Shown in pieces: positions 42,195 to 52,162 of a stretch of 64,000 bases of DNA (within the stretch, counting starts at the first letter, position 1; each line of letters begins with the position of its first letter). The stretch is from Vibrio pomeroyi (lineage in GTDB: Bacteria; Pseudomonadota; Gammaproteobacteria; Enterobacterales; Vibrionaceae), in assembly GCA_041879425.1 (NCBI GenBank), contig CP090855.1, positions 310,001 to 374,000 on the forward strand. The letters run 5' to 3'. The notes beneath the pieces were generated by a model. It saw only the letters and a list, made by a program, of their open reading frames with translations. It had not been told where the DNA came from and made no database searches. A program made the position numbers and the translations under genes.

Positions 42195-45100
42195 TTAGGC
42201 TGGTTTCGTTCTTAATCGAGTCAACACATCCATTTGCTTTAGGTTCGCCATACCGACATACGCGACAGGCACTAAGAACAATGAGAAGAAAGTTCCGACA
42301 GACAAGCCACCGACCAGTACCAAACCAATATTAATACGACCTAATGAACCCGGACCATCAGCCAGCGCTAGCGGTAGTGAACCGAGGATCATCGTGAGTG
42401 ACGTCATCAAGATAGGACGTAATCTTGAACGTGCACTGCTGATCGCCGCTTCTTGTGCACTGGCACCAGACTTACGTTTCTCGTTCGCAAACTCCACCAG
42501 CAAAATACCGTGTTTGGTGACAAGGCCAACCAAAGTCAGCAAACCGATTTTTGAGTAGATATTAAGGCTTTGACCAAATACCGACAGCGTTAAAATCGCA
42601 CCGACGATACACAATGGAACCGTTAGCAAGATGATCATAGGGTCTACGAAGCTTTCAAACTGCGCCGCCAAAATCAGGAAGATGAAAATCAACGCCAATA
42701 CGAACAGCACCTGTGCACCAGCTGTTGAATCAACGAGGTCTTTTACAATGCCGTTGAATTCGTAGCTTTGTGCCGGTTTCAATAAGCTTGGTACTGTGTC
42801 ATCAATATACGCTTTCACATCACTTGCCGTATATCCGGGCATTAAGTCAGCCGTAATTTCAGCGCTGTCTTTACCCATGAATGTCTTGAAGTTCGATTCC
42901 GATGTGACTTGTTTAATCGATACAAACTGAGACAAAGGAAGCCTTTGACCCGACTGTGAATCCACATACAGCTTATCCAATACCTTGAAATCACCAAGAT
43001 CACTCAGATTTACCTGAACTTGGATTGGGTATGTATAGCCATCATCCGCTTGTAAATCCGCGGCTTTCACTGAACCAAGGAATGTCGATAAGGCATTGGT
43101 GACATTGCCGTAATCCACGCCAGACAACACAATCGCATTGCGGTCAATCGATAAGTCATAGCGTAACTGGTCACGCAACATCGAGTTTTTAATGTTGGTC
43201 ACACCCTCGTAATTATCAAGTGCCTCTACCACTTTGCTCGCCGTTTCAGACAACACTGTCGTATCGCGGTTTACTGTCGTTAGTTCTAAGATCATATTGG
43301 TGGCAATGTTAAGGTTATCCGCTGAGCGAACCTTGAAAGACATACCATACGCAGAAACTGAACTTTGCGCTTTGGCAATAAACTCATTCACCAATTCATC
43401 TGCAGATTGGTCACGCTCTCCCCATGGTTTTAGCAACACGTGATTGGTCGGTGTGCCTTCGATGTAAGACAAATTAGCTTCAACCGATTCATCACCTTTG
43501 AACACGCTGTTCAATTGTTCGTTGTTATCAAGGTGGTACTGGCGGCCTACTCCCGTTGGAGGCGTTGACGTCACCTCAACAAAACCCGTGTCTTCCGTTG
43601 GAAGCAGCACTTGAGGCATCTTCCAAACCGCTAACGCAGACAAAGCAATTAGAACCAAGGCAATTCCGCTCATCAGGGCTTTACGCTCAAACCACTTACC
43701 TAGTTCCTTGGTGTACACGTCAGACAGAACGTTAAGCTTCGCATCAACCTTTTGATACCACTTAGCTGGTGTTGAAACGGGCTTCATCAAATAGGCGCTC
43801 ATCATTGGCGAGAGCGTTAATGCAACAAAACCAGAGATAATCACAGCTGCCGCTAGCGTGAAAGCAAATTGTCTAAACAGATCTGCGGTTAAACCCGCCA
43901 TCAGGCCAATCGGTAAATACACAACAGCTAAAGTAAGCGTCATTGCAATCACAGGGAAGACGATCTCTCGACACCCTTTAATTGCTGCATTAAACGGAGT
44001 CTCACCCTCTTCGATATGACGGTAACAGTTCTCAGCAACAACAATCGCATCGTCGACCACCAAACCAATCGCGAGGATGATCGCCAAAATCGTCAGTACA
44101 TTGATGCTAAAACCAAGTACATGCATCACGGCGAACACGCCAATCACACACACGGGAATGGTGATAATCGGAATCGAAGCCACACGAACAGAGCCCAAGA
44201 ACAGAACCACAACAGCAGAAACGAGAACAATCGCTTCAACCAAAGTCATGAAGCCTTCATCAATCGCCGTTTTGATAAAGTCCGCTTGGTTATAGACCAT
44301 TTTCATCTCAATGCCTTCTGGCAACTGAGGTTGAATCAGATCGATTTGCTTCTTCACTTTATTAGCGACCGTGACTGGGTTTTCACTTTTCAGTGGCAGT
44401 ACCTGAATCGACATCACTAGGTTGTCGTCTACACGGAGAATACTTGGCGTTAGGCTTTCTTCACCCATTTTGACTTCAGCAATATCGCCGATTCGAATGA
44501 TCTTGCCGTTATCGACACGAACCACCAAGTCTCTTACATCATCAACACTCGTCACTTGATTGACTGGGTTGATAGAGAAGTCTCTTACCTGGCCTTTAAT
44601 CGTACCCGCAGTAAACGTCGCATTATATGAGCTCAATGTGCCGACTACATCAGAAGCACTCATATTGAGCGCCATCATTCGGTCGGGTTGTAACCAAACA
44701 CGCACCGCTTTCTCACTGCCGCCGTACGGCCCCCAAATACCACCAACACCTTGAATATGTTTAAACTGCGGCACGACTTGTTGACTAATGTAGTCGTACA
44801 TCTCTTGCTTAGACATCTTGCCAGTATTCACAAAAGTGATGATGTTACTCGGCATGCTGGTGTCAGAAGAGTCATCCGTTACTGTTGGCTTATCCGTCAT
44901 ACTCGGCGGAAAATCACCAATCGCTTCGACACTGCTGCGCAGGTTGTTCATCAGGCTTGTGTATTCAACTTCATCGATGTCGTCTTCAAAGATGATTTTG
45001 AGATTACACGTCCCTTCCTGACAATCCGTAGTCATGGTCTTAACGCTATCAAGACCTGTTGCTGCGGTGATCAGTTTGTCTGCCACGTTACGTGACATAA

Positions 45101-45272
45101 ACTCAGCACTCGCTCCATTTATCGCAGCAGTTACCGTTGCAGAAGGCGTTTTGTGGTCAGGGAAATACTGAATCGATAATTTCTGAAATGACAACAGGCC
45201 AAGCAACACAATGGCGATACTCAGCACTGATGCAAATACAGGGTGTTTAATACAAATCTCAGGAAGCTTCAT
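42195..45272 (-). CDS. RND efflux pump inner-membrane transporter
   Basis: A 1025-residue RND transporter of the HAE1 drug-efflux type with 12 TM segments and two large periplasmic loops. The proton-relay residues are present: adjacent Asp in TM4 (GLVVDDAIVVAEN) and Lys in TM10 (GLVTKHGILLVEFA). It exports toxic compounds using proton motive force, and its substrates are not predictable. Its start overlaps the end of the adaptor gene by 14 bases. No outer-membrane channel gene is adjacent, so it probably uses a TolC encoded elsewhere. Confidence 0.94.
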   Translation of the reverse strand: MKLPEICIKHPVFASVLSIAIVLLGLLSFQKLSIQYFPDHKTPSATVTAAINGASAEFMSRNVADKLITAATGLDSVKTMTTDCQEGTCNLKIIFEDDIDEVEYTSLMNNLRSSVEAIGDFPPSMTDKPTVTDDSSDTSMPSNIITFVNTGKMSKQEMYDYISQQVVPQFKHIQGVGGIWGPYGGSEKAVRVWLQPDRMMALNMSASDVVGTLSSYNATFTAGTIKGQVRDFSINPVNQVTSVDDVRDLVVRVDNGKIIRIGDIAEVKMGEESLTPSILRVDDNLVMSIQVLPLKSENPVTVANKVKKQIDLIQPQLPEGIEMKMVYNQADFIKTAIDEGFMTLVEAIVLVSAVVVLFLGSVRVASIPIITIPVCVIGVFAVMHVLGFSINVLTILAIILAIGLVVDDAIVVAENCYRHIEEGETPFNAAIKGCREIVFPVIAMTLTLAVVYLPIGLMAGLTADLFRQFAFTLAAAVIISGFVALTLSPMMSAYLMKPVSTPAKWYQKVDAKLNVLSDVYTKELGKWFERKALMSGIALVLIALSALAVWKMPQVLLPTEDTGFVEVTSTPPTGVGRQYHLDNNEQLNSVFKGDESVEANLSYIEGTPTNHVLLKPWGERDQSADELVNEFIAKAQSSVSAYGMSFKVRSADNLNIATNMILELTTVNRDTTVLSETASKVVEALDNYEGVTNIKNSMLRDQLRYDLSIDRNAIVLSGVDYGNVTNALSTFLGSVKAADLQADDGYTYPIQVQVNLSDLGDFKVLDKLYVDSQSGQRLPLSQFVSIKQVTSESNFKTFMGKDSAEITADLMPGYTASDVKAYIDDTVPSLLKPAQSYEFNGIVKDLVDSTAGAQVLFVLALIFIFLILAAQFESFVDPMIILLTVPLCIVGAILTLSVFGQSLNIYSKIGLLTLVGLVTKHGILLVEFANEKRKSGASAQEAAISSARSRLRPILMTSLTMILGSLPLALADGPGSLGRINIGLVLVGGLSVGTFFSLFLVPVAYVGMANLKQMDVLTRLRTKPA

Positions 45273-46530
45273 TCACGTTCTCCTCGGTCGTTGCTTCCTT
45301 GCCTGAATTTACGGTATTTTTTGAATCCTTCGATGGTTTGATTTCGGCTTGTTCTGCCTTTTCGCCCGTCGTATTTGGAAGTTCTGCACTCGCTTCTTCA
45401 AGCAGTTCAGCTTTTACTTTTGGCGATTGTTTTGTCCAATCGACAGAAGGCTCGATTGGATGCTGTTCTTGGGTTGGCGTAGCAGGTTTCACCTCAGAAT
45501 TTGGGTTCATCACTTTAACCAGAGATTCAACTTTGAGGTTCTGTTGTCCGGTAGCTACGACGCTTTCGCCTAGCTCAAGTCCCTTCTTAACCACCACATA
45601 GCCGTCATTGGTGTTAACTCCCAACTCTACAATTCGTTGTTCGATGTTGTTGCCATTCACCACCCATACAAAACGTTTAGCGTCCTTGGCTTGAACCGAG
45701 TTTTGAGACACCACCATTTGCATTGAATCTTCACTGGTCATTTGACTTAATTTGGCAAACATACCCGGAACTAAACGGTGTTCAGGGTTCGTGACATGTG
45801 CATGAACCTCAACACGGCCAGAGCTTTCATCAACAGCGGGCGCAATATAATCAACCACACCTTCGAACGATTCGCCCGGAAAAGCATCTACTTGGATAGA
45901 TACGGTTTGACCTAGCTTTGCATTACCCAAGTCAGACTGGCCAATCGCGTATTGCACCTCAACAGGATCAAGCTTGATCAAGCTGACCAGTGCCGTAGAA
46001 CTATCAATTTTGCTCCCTACCGAGTGACTGAAGTTAGTGAGCTGTCCATCAAAAGGCGCGACCAACAAATAGTCGTTCATCAGCGCTTCTTTCTGACGAA
46101 AATCAGCAGCCGCGAGATTGGCTTGCTCTTTTAGCTCTTCTACGTCTTGTTGAGACATGGAATCAGGTTGCTTCTTTAGTAACTCACGCACACGTTTCAG
46201 CTTCGATTTGGCTAGAGCGAGTGAGCTTCGTGCCTTATCGAGATCGGCCTTGGCCTTAGTGTTATCGAGCTGCGCAATCAATTCGCCTTTTTTGACGGAG
46301 TCGCCATCTTTGAAATGAATAGTAAGAATTTTGTCGGAAGCACTGAAAGTAAGCGCGGCAGAATCTGTCGCTCTAATCTTGCCAACTTCGCGAATGGATG
46401 AAGTAAAAGCCTGTGTATGCGCTTTTTCTACCGTGACGGGCACCAATGGTGAGTCTTGTGCTAGCGTCGGTGTTGTATTTAAGGCGAATAGTGCCAAAGC
46501 AATGGTTTTACTAAGCTTTTTAAATTTCAT
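45259..46530 (-). CDS. RND periplasmic adaptor (membrane fusion protein)
   Basis: A 423-residue HlyD/AcrA-type adaptor. A signal peptide (about 1-25, ending TLAQ) is followed by a biotinyl-lipoyl-like half (FKDGDSVKKGELIAQLDN), a coiled-coil hairpin (about 85-140), the second lipoyl half (LVAPFDGQL), a beta-barrel and a membrane-proximal domain. A Glu/Lys/Pro-rich tail of about 80 residues (344-423) is unusual for the family. The ATG at 46530 is preferred over the in-frame TTG at 46536. It links the RND pump to an outer-membrane channel. Confidence 0.92.
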   Translation of the reverse strand: MKFKKLSKTIALALFALNTTPTLAQDSPLVPVTVEKAHTQAFTSSIREVGKIRATDSAALTFSASDKILTIHFKDGDSVKKGELIAQLDNTKAKADLDKARSSLALAKSKLKRVRELLKKQPDSMSQQDVEELKEQANLAAADFRQKEALMNDYLLVAPFDGQLTNFSHSVGSKIDSSTALVSLIKLDPVEVQYAIGQSDLGNAKLGQTVSIQVDAFPGESFEGVVDYIAPAVDESSGRVEVHAHVTNPEHRLVPGMFAKLSQMTSEDSMQMVVSQNSVQAKDAKRFVWVVNGNNIEQRIVELGVNTNDGYVVVKKGLELGESVVATGQQNLKVESLVKVMNPNSEVKPATPTQEQHPIEPSVDWTKQSPKVKAELLEEASAELPNTTGEKAEQAEIKPSKDSKNTVNSGKEATTEENVNEAS

Positions 46531-46740
46531 GTTCAATAACCATAAGTCGCTACAATCGTCTGACTTGAAGCGTTTTTCTGTGCAGCCGTTGTTAGCTAAA
46601 TAAGCATCCAGCTATTTATATCAATGCCAACAACAGCCATAAGTTCGGATTAAGGCTCGATATCGCTAAAGAGCCTTACGATGTTGTTTACTTGGCTGAA
46701 CCAAGAATAAGAATGAGTAATTAAGGTTTATGACAACCCA

Positions 46741-47931
46741 CTAAAAGCGATGCTGATATTGAACACCAACGAGCAAAGCATTGGCGGTGACATCAGCGGA
46801 AACATTAGTTCTCGATAAAGCATCTAGGCTTTCATCAACGTGTTGCGATTCGCCAACAATGAAGCCAATACCAAGATCCACTGAACTAGCAGGTGTGAGA
46901 TGGTAAGTGCCGCCGACAGTAAACCAATGACGGTTTACATCAGGAATAGATAAAGACGTCAGTTCATCGGTTGGGGAGACGTCATACATATAACCCGCTC
47001 GCAAAATGATGTCTTTTGACATGGTGTAAGTGCCGCCTACCGAAACGTGTCCCGCATCTTTCCATTGGTATTCTTTGATGGAATCGTTATATGAATCCGA
47101 CGTTAACGAGTCAAATTCAGACCAATTCACCCATTGCAGGCTGTAGTGGAAAGCCCATTGTTCGTTGAGTTGGTGCCACCCAGAAAACTCGAGTGTATCT
47201 GGTAAGGGAACATTCATTTTGTCTTCTGGTCCACTCCCCGTCATCCAAATATCACCTTCAACTTCAATATCCGGGCTATATCGGTAGGTAATACCAAATC
47301 TGTTGTGTTCATTAACCTGATAAGTCATGCCAACATTGGCACCTAAACCAAAACCGTCGGCATCAACACCAAGCAAACCTTGACGTGAAATCTCACCTTC
47401 ACCGTAGATAACATCAATACCCCCGCCCAAGTTGATCTTTTCAGAGAGCTCATAAGCAACAGCAAAGCCGACATTGATGCTTGAGAGCGCCGTTTTTCCG
47501 CCAAACTCTTCCGCTTCAAACGAATCATCAAACTCAACATCAGTAACGAAATTAGAATGTACGGTAGCACCCAAAGTGAACTTCGAATCTTGAATTGGAT
47601 GGACGTAATGGACGTTTGGTACCAAGGTGCCAGCACTGAGTTCTTGATCACTCAAAGATGTAGTATCACCGGTATTCGGCGTATAGCTGATATTCGATAC
47701 ATCAATTCCACTATCGATATAGACAGCACCTACCGACAACATAGGTTGCTCGATGTATGCCATTGCAGCGCTGTTCTTAGCTACAATCGCTGCGCTATCT
47801 GCCATTACAGCATCACCAGCAAATGCACGACCTAACCCTGTTGCTGATTGTGCATTAAGTTGAAAACCAGCAGCGTTAGTGAAACAAGGGATCAGAGCAG
47901 CGGCAGTGCCCAATAAAAGTTTATTCTTCAT
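46741..47931 (-). CDS. fadL: FadL-type outer-membrane fatty acid transporter
   Basis: A 396-residue outer-membrane barrel of the FadL/TodX family. After a signal peptide (about 1-20) the mature protein begins AGFQLNAQSATGLGRAFAGDA, the conserved FadL hatch region. It ends GVQYQHRF with a terminal Phe. It imports long-chain fatty acids. It overlaps the preceding volA gene by 11 bases. In V. cholerae the VolA-FadL pair frees and imports fatty acid from lysophosphatidylcholine, and the same coupling is expected here. Confidence 0.92.
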   Translation of the reverse strand: MKNKLLLGTAAALIPCFTNAAGFQLNAQSATGLGRAFAGDAVMADSAAIVAKNSAAMAYIEQPMLSVGAVYIDSGIDVSNISYTPNTGDTTSLSDQELSAGTLVPNVHYVHPIQDSKFTLGATVHSNFVTDVEFDDSFEAEEFGGKTALSSINVGFAVAYELSEKINLGGGIDVIYGEGEISRQGLLGVDADGFGLGANVGMTYQVNEHNRFGITYRYSPDIEVEGDIWMTGSGPEDKMNVPLPDTLEFSGWHQLNEQWAFHYSLQWVNWSEFDSLTSDSYNDSIKEYQWKDAGHVSVGGTYTMSKDIILRAGYMYDVSPTDELTSLSIPDVNRHWFTVGGTYHLTPASSVDLGIGFIVGESQHVDESLDALSRTNVSADVTANALLVGVQYQHRF

Positions 47932-50110
47932 CTTCAGGCACCTCTGTTTCGATGTGATCTTCGTTATTTATTACTACAAGTGAACCGTCAGTCATCACCA
48001 TAGAAGCGACAGCTAATTGTTGAGTTGTCACCGCTTCACGCACGTCAGACATGTTTTCTCCCGGCATACCTGGTAGCCCGTCTTCATCAACAGGACCTTC
48101 GTACGGGAACAAATACGTACCGTGGCCACCAGTGGTCGTTCTGATAACTCCACCAAGTTCGTTCTGATCACGCTTTGTCCCCGTTATTGGGTCTAAGCCA
48201 AGTGCAGTAATAAGCGGCTCGGTGCCAGTGCGAATGTTATCTGGGGCAGTGTTTGGAATTACGCTGTCTGGCACGTAATCAACGCCTACATCACAGGTGT
48301 CACCACAATCTCCGACGGCAGCTAACAAAAGTGTTGGTTGCTCAGCCTTAACTTGACGCGAGATAAAGCTGGCAGGATCGGCACTATCAATCGTTGCTTG
48401 CACCCCTTGTTTAAGGTCAGTTACCACAAGATCAAAGATGTCATTCTCCAACTGACTCACAAGCAGCGCGTTATCTGTTGAAAGTGCAACAAACTCACGA
48501 AGCGCTTCAATACACTGCTGGTTTGTTGCCTCTGCGGTGCAGATATCAGGAATGACAGTCTCAGCAATTCCACGCTGAACGTCTGGAGACTTTTTTACAC
48601 CTTCAGACATTTCTGGGCCTAAGGTTTGAGAAGACAAAACTAGATTGGTTAGCCCTTGTCCCGGTACGACAAAGTTCACCGTGTTGAATTCAAAATGAGA
48701 AACAGAAGTAGAGTGAAAATCCGGGCTGACTTGACTGAACTCGCTTACCATCACCGACATAATTCCCCCCAACGACTGCCCGATTAAGTGAACGTTATTG
48801 TTATCAACCCAACCCTCTTGGCTCAGCGCATAACGAAGCCCTAAGAAATCAGACACGGACTGCTGAAGATTAGAACGCAGCGCCAAAGGTGAATCTATAT
48901 TTATAAAAAACGCTTTGTTTGCTCTAGCGCTTATTTCCACATGTTCAGGACTTGCGTCATAACGCATGCGTTCCCCGTGATATGGCATGTCAATCGCAAC
49001 AACGGCATAGCCTCTTTTTGTATATTCAGCAGCCATCAAAGAAGCAGTACCGCGCTCTGCTGTGACACCATGAATAAAGATCGCAACAGGTAACTCTACA
49101 AAACTATTCCACTTGAACTCTTTCGGTACGTATATATCTGCCGTAATCTCAAGATCTTCTGTTATTTGAGGCATCGCATTTTCTGCCGTTGGAAAAGTGC
49201 CAGAAATGTTGGTAATCCATTCATAAAGTGGAGGACAATTTTCTTTCGGATCAAACTCATCGACGATACATTCCGACTCCCTCTCTTTTGTAAAAGGCAA
49301 GTACGACGGAATTTTGAGTACTCTTGTATATAGGTTATATCCTCGCTTTTCCTCTACAATTACAGGCTCTGCTTGGGTGAATGAACTATCATATTGCAGA
49401 TGGTTTCTTTTCATTGCATCCAAGGGTGCATATGAACTCTGAGTTTTAAATTGAGCAGCGTATACAGGAAGAGCGCTCCCCTCATATAGGTCTTCATATG
49501 AGTTAATGGCACTAATTACCTGTGTATGCAGGTCTTGTTCTTTCTCACTATTAAATTGTGCCTCGGAGTATATTAATTGCTCAAAACTAGCATCTGCTTT
49601 TAAAGGTTCGTCAAATTCAGTTAATACTCCATCAGTCACAACGATCGAATAAGTCGTTCCTTCTTTTAACCCTGACTCGCACTGAATAATAATATTGGAA
49701 CCATCAGCGGATATTTGAGTGCCAACTTCCCCACCTGTTTCTTCATCAATTAGCACTACGTTCTCTGCTAAGGTTTCATTATTCAGTGGAAAACGTTTAT
49801 CAGAATTAACACTCTGTAGCGGAATCAAAATAGGCTCAGCACAAAGTCCCCAACCGTCTAAAGCGGCGTATGAGTTGTTGTAGTCCTGATAATAGGCATC
49901 ATTGGTCGATGACATTGCGGCAGCGTGCTCACCGACTCCGGTAATGGTTCCGTCGTCGTCATACCCGTATCCATCGTTCGGTTTTGGTAATTCATTAATG
50001 TTGTAAGGAACTAATACTGAAACGGCTTCTTGAGTCGAGTCTTCAGACTGACAGCCGAGTAAGGCAAGCGTGATTAGTCCACATAAATATGGCTTATTGA
50101 ATTCTTTCAA
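47921..50110 (-). CDS. volA: VolA-like surface lysophospholipase lipoprotein
   Basis: A 729-residue lipoprotein with a C-terminal alpha/beta-hydrolase domain. The lipobox LALLGC lies about 20 residues in, and the nucleophile is S446 in GQSLGGIMS. The arrangement upstream of fadL with an 11-base overlap matches V. cholerae VolA, a surface-exposed lysophosphatidylcholine lipase. A TTG start at 50110 is chosen because AAGGAG lies five bases upstream and the signal peptide then starts correctly (KEFNKPYLCGLIT); the ATG at 50152 would add 14 residues without a ribosome site. Confidence 0.9.
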   Translation of the reverse strand: MKEFNKPYLCGLITLALLGCQSEDSTQEAVSVLVPYNINELPKPNDGYGYDDDGTITGVGEHAAAMSSTNDAYYQDYNNSYAALDGWGLCAEPILIPLQSVNSDKRFPLNNETLAENVVLIDEETGGEVGTQISADGSNIIIQCESGLKEGTTYSIVVTDGVLTEFDEPLKADASFEQLIYSEAQFNSEKEQDLHTQVISAINSYEDLYEGSALPVYAAQFKTQSSYAPLDAMKRNHLQYDSSFTQAEPVIVEEKRGYNLYTRVLKIPSYLPFTKERESECIVDEFDPKENCPPLYEWITNISGTFPTAENAMPQITEDLEITADIYVPKEFKWNSFVELPVAIFIHGVTAERGTASLMAAEYTKRGYAVVAIDMPYHGERMRYDASPEHVEISARANKAFFINIDSPLALRSNLQQSVSDFLGLRYALSQEGWVDNNNVHLIGQSLGGIMSVMVSEFSQVSPDFHSTSVSHFEFNTVNFVVPGQGLTNLVLSSQTLGPEMSEGVKKSPDVQRGIAETVIPDICTAEATNQQCIEALREFVALSTDNALLVSQLENDIFDLVVTDLKQGVQATIDSADPASFISRQVKAEQPTLLLAAVGDCGDTCDVGVDYVPDSVIPNTAPDNIRTGTEPLITALGLDPITGTKRDQNELGGVIRTTTGGHGTYLFPYEGPVDEDGLPGMPGENMSDVREAVTTQQLAVASMVMTDGSLVVINNEDHIETEVPEDEE

Positions 50111-50152
50111 AACAGCTCCTTCGTAGCTTTCGCATTTAACTGGTGTGGTCAT

Positions 50153-50497
50153 GCGATTTATCGTTATTTGAGTTGCCGGTTGAGTCGGAGGTAAGTTCGA
50201 CTTTTATTCGCAGAGAGCAAGGCAACACGAAGTTGGAATGACACGTTGATAGAACTACGTAAGAAATTTGAGCACTTAACCCACACCCACTAAATCAGCG
50301 TCACCAGTTAATGATCTAATAGCTACTAACACCAAGCACCTGAAACCACATTAAACAACCTCAAAAAGGTATATAAGGAAATCTAATCAGGTTGATAATT
50401 CAATTTAAATCATAAGCTTAAATATCAAAGACAACGAAATCAGTAAGTTTATATTTGTAGCGACATTTGTTATATTTAGGTTAGAACGCTTATTACA
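50153..50497. other. Divergent intergenic region, volA and second ToxR-like cassette
   Basis: An AT-rich region of about 345 bases between divergent genes. It must hold promoters for the volA-fadL operon and the ToxR-like cassette. No clear hexamers or dyads were recognised. Confidence 0.4.
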
Positions 50498-51214
50498 ATG
50501 AGAACCCAGATGTCTGCTGAATTTATTATCAATGATGATATACAGGTCAATTTAGAAGAGAGTGAAATCCATCACTTTAAGACAGGCCGTACGTACCCAA
50601 TAGGTTCTAACGAATCAGAGCTCCTTAAGTTTTTTATCTCTAGACCCAATGAGGTGATTACTCGCCAAGTTCTAATTGAGCAAGTATGGGTATCGAAAGG
50701 TATCTATGTTGAAGATGGCAGCTTAATGCAAACCATCTCAATCTGCCGAAAAGCGTTAGAAGACAAGAGTGGAATGATCATTGTCACTGAACGCGGCAAA
50801 GGCTACCGATTTGCAGGGCAAGTAACACAAGATAAAGAACGCGCACTACGTAAAATTCAAGCCCAGCCCACGCAACAAACTGAACAGCCGACAGAGAGCT
50901 CTATAAAAGAAAGTTCGACAGCAGAAAAAGCAGCCCCAACAAAAAAGACAAACCATGTGTTAGCGCTAATTTCTTTATTTATGGTAACCGCGGGTCTGTC
51001 CCATTATTTGTTTGCTTATTTAGACAGAAATAGCTTAGGCGAAGATCTTACAGGGCAACATTTTATCTCTTGTACAATCGAAACCGACGAGTTCACCTTT
51101 AAAGAACTCTACAACGTCACTCTTTATGAATATAAGGGTCGAAAAATCATCATAGATAATTCAGGAAAATCTTTGAGCTTCCCTAGCGAATTTAAAGGAG
51201 TTACTTGTGAATAA
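50498..51214 (+). CDS. ToxR-like transmembrane winged-helix regulator (second copy)
   Basis: A 238-residue inner-membrane regulator. The N-terminal winged helix covers about residues 10-108 (MQTISICRKALED, VTERGKGYRFAG). A Gln/Thr/Ser-rich linker leads to one TM at about 153-174 and a 60-residue periplasmic domain with C192 and a penultimate C237. It resembles VtrA/ToxR-type one-component regulators and has the same layout as the protein at 22845-23576, though the sequences are far diverged. The downstream partner overlaps it by eight bases. An alternative ATG at 50510 is possible. Confidence 0.83.
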   Translation: MRTQMSAEFIINDDIQVNLEESEIHHFKTGRTYPIGSNESELLKFFISRPNEVITRQVLIEQVWVSKGIYVEDGSLMQTISICRKALEDKSGMIIVTERGKGYRFAGQVTQDKERALRKIQAQPTQQTEQPTESSIKESSTAEKAAPTKKTNHVLALISLFMVTAGLSHYLFAYLDRNSLGEDLTGQHFISCTIETDEFTFKELYNVTLYEYKGRKIIIDNSGKSLSFPSEFKGVTCE

Positions 51215-51713
51215 AGAAAAGCAGATATTCATTGTCGTGGCTCTATTGGGTATTTTAGTCGGCTGGTTAACAACCTTTATCCCGAAAGAATACCTTAAAG
51301 GTCATTATTTAGCCAATACAGCATCGGTGGTCAACCCGCCTGAGAAAATAATTTATAATCAAGCTTCCGTGAATATCGAGTTTAAGAAGAATAATAGTTA
51401 CGAGCTGTTATATGTTTCGACTAAAGAGGCTGGTTTCACCTCATCTGGAACTTACGTTGTCACTCAACACGATATTTCGTTAGATGAGACTCAACACGAA
51501 CAGATCATCCCAGATAGAGATCTGTCATTTTATGAGAAAGTCATGATCAGTGAAGGTGCGGTGCTCTCTTCCGATGCGATGACCTACATTCCACTGAACG
51601 ACAAAGAACTGTTGTTGGTAACCCAACGCGGGATGATTCATTTCTGTAAAAAGGTGGCATGTGCTGACTTACCCGCTTATTCGATTTCGGAGCCGGACGT
51701 AAATATCAACTAA
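51207..51713 (+). CDS. Periplasmic partner of the second ToxR-like regulator
   Basis: A 168-residue protein with one N-terminal TM (about residues 7-24) and a periplasmic domain likely to be beta-rich, including two Cys (CKKVAC). The GTG start at 51207 follows an AAAGGAG site and overlaps the regulator gene by eight bases, so the two are translationally coupled. The topology and size fit ToxS/VtrC-like partners, which bind ligand or protect the regulator's periplasmic domain. No direct sequence similarity to either is claimed. Confidence 0.72.
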   Translation: MNKEKQIFIVVALLGILVGWLTTFIPKEYLKGHYLANTASVVNPPEKIIYNQASVNIEFKKNNSYELLYVSTKEAGFTSSGTYVVTQHDISLDETQHEQIIPDRDLSFYEKVMISEGAVLSSDAMTYIPLNDKELLLVTQRGMIHFCKKVACADLPAYSISEPDVNIN

Positions 51714-52162
51714 CCTTACTCTAGCTCACAAATCGAACTCTGTAACTTTTGTGTGACTTAACTCTGGCATCTGCTAATTCCCAAATAAAGTAGGCGTCAG
51801 ATTCTAATCTTCTAATCTTCAGATTCGCAACAAACCTTCCTAAATGTAAGAAATGACCCTTTCCTTTTGATTTCTACCACTAAGCTAGAAAAACCATAAT
51901 TTTATAAATCAAAACCTTCATATGCAACCTCACACAATAAAAGTGATCCAAGCTATATTCTAATGAACGATATAATTTGTTTATTAACATCTAAACAACA
52001 GTAGTTATGCATGATTTACAACCACAATTAACATCGCAAAAAATGTTTGTCTTAGATCATATCAACCTCAACTATGCCTCGTGCCACAGTGCAGTTTTCT
52101 GTACATTCATTGTCATATTCTGAAACACTTTCTTATATTTTTTAAACTTTGTGGAGATTTCT
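51714..52162. other. Long dcuC leader region
   Basis: About 450 AT-rich bases upstream of dcuC. ATCAA at 52061-52065, preceded by TTAGA-N4, gives one good FNR half-site with a poor second half (52052-52065), in line with anaerobic control of dcuC elsewhere. A GTGGAG ribosome site precedes the ATG. No ORF or RNA gene was recognised. Confidence 0.4.

Noticed and set aside
44016..44420. A 134-codon plus-strand ORF with a His/Asn-rich product
   Set aside because: It lies entirely antisense within the RND transporter gene, and its composition is a by-product of the opposite strand.
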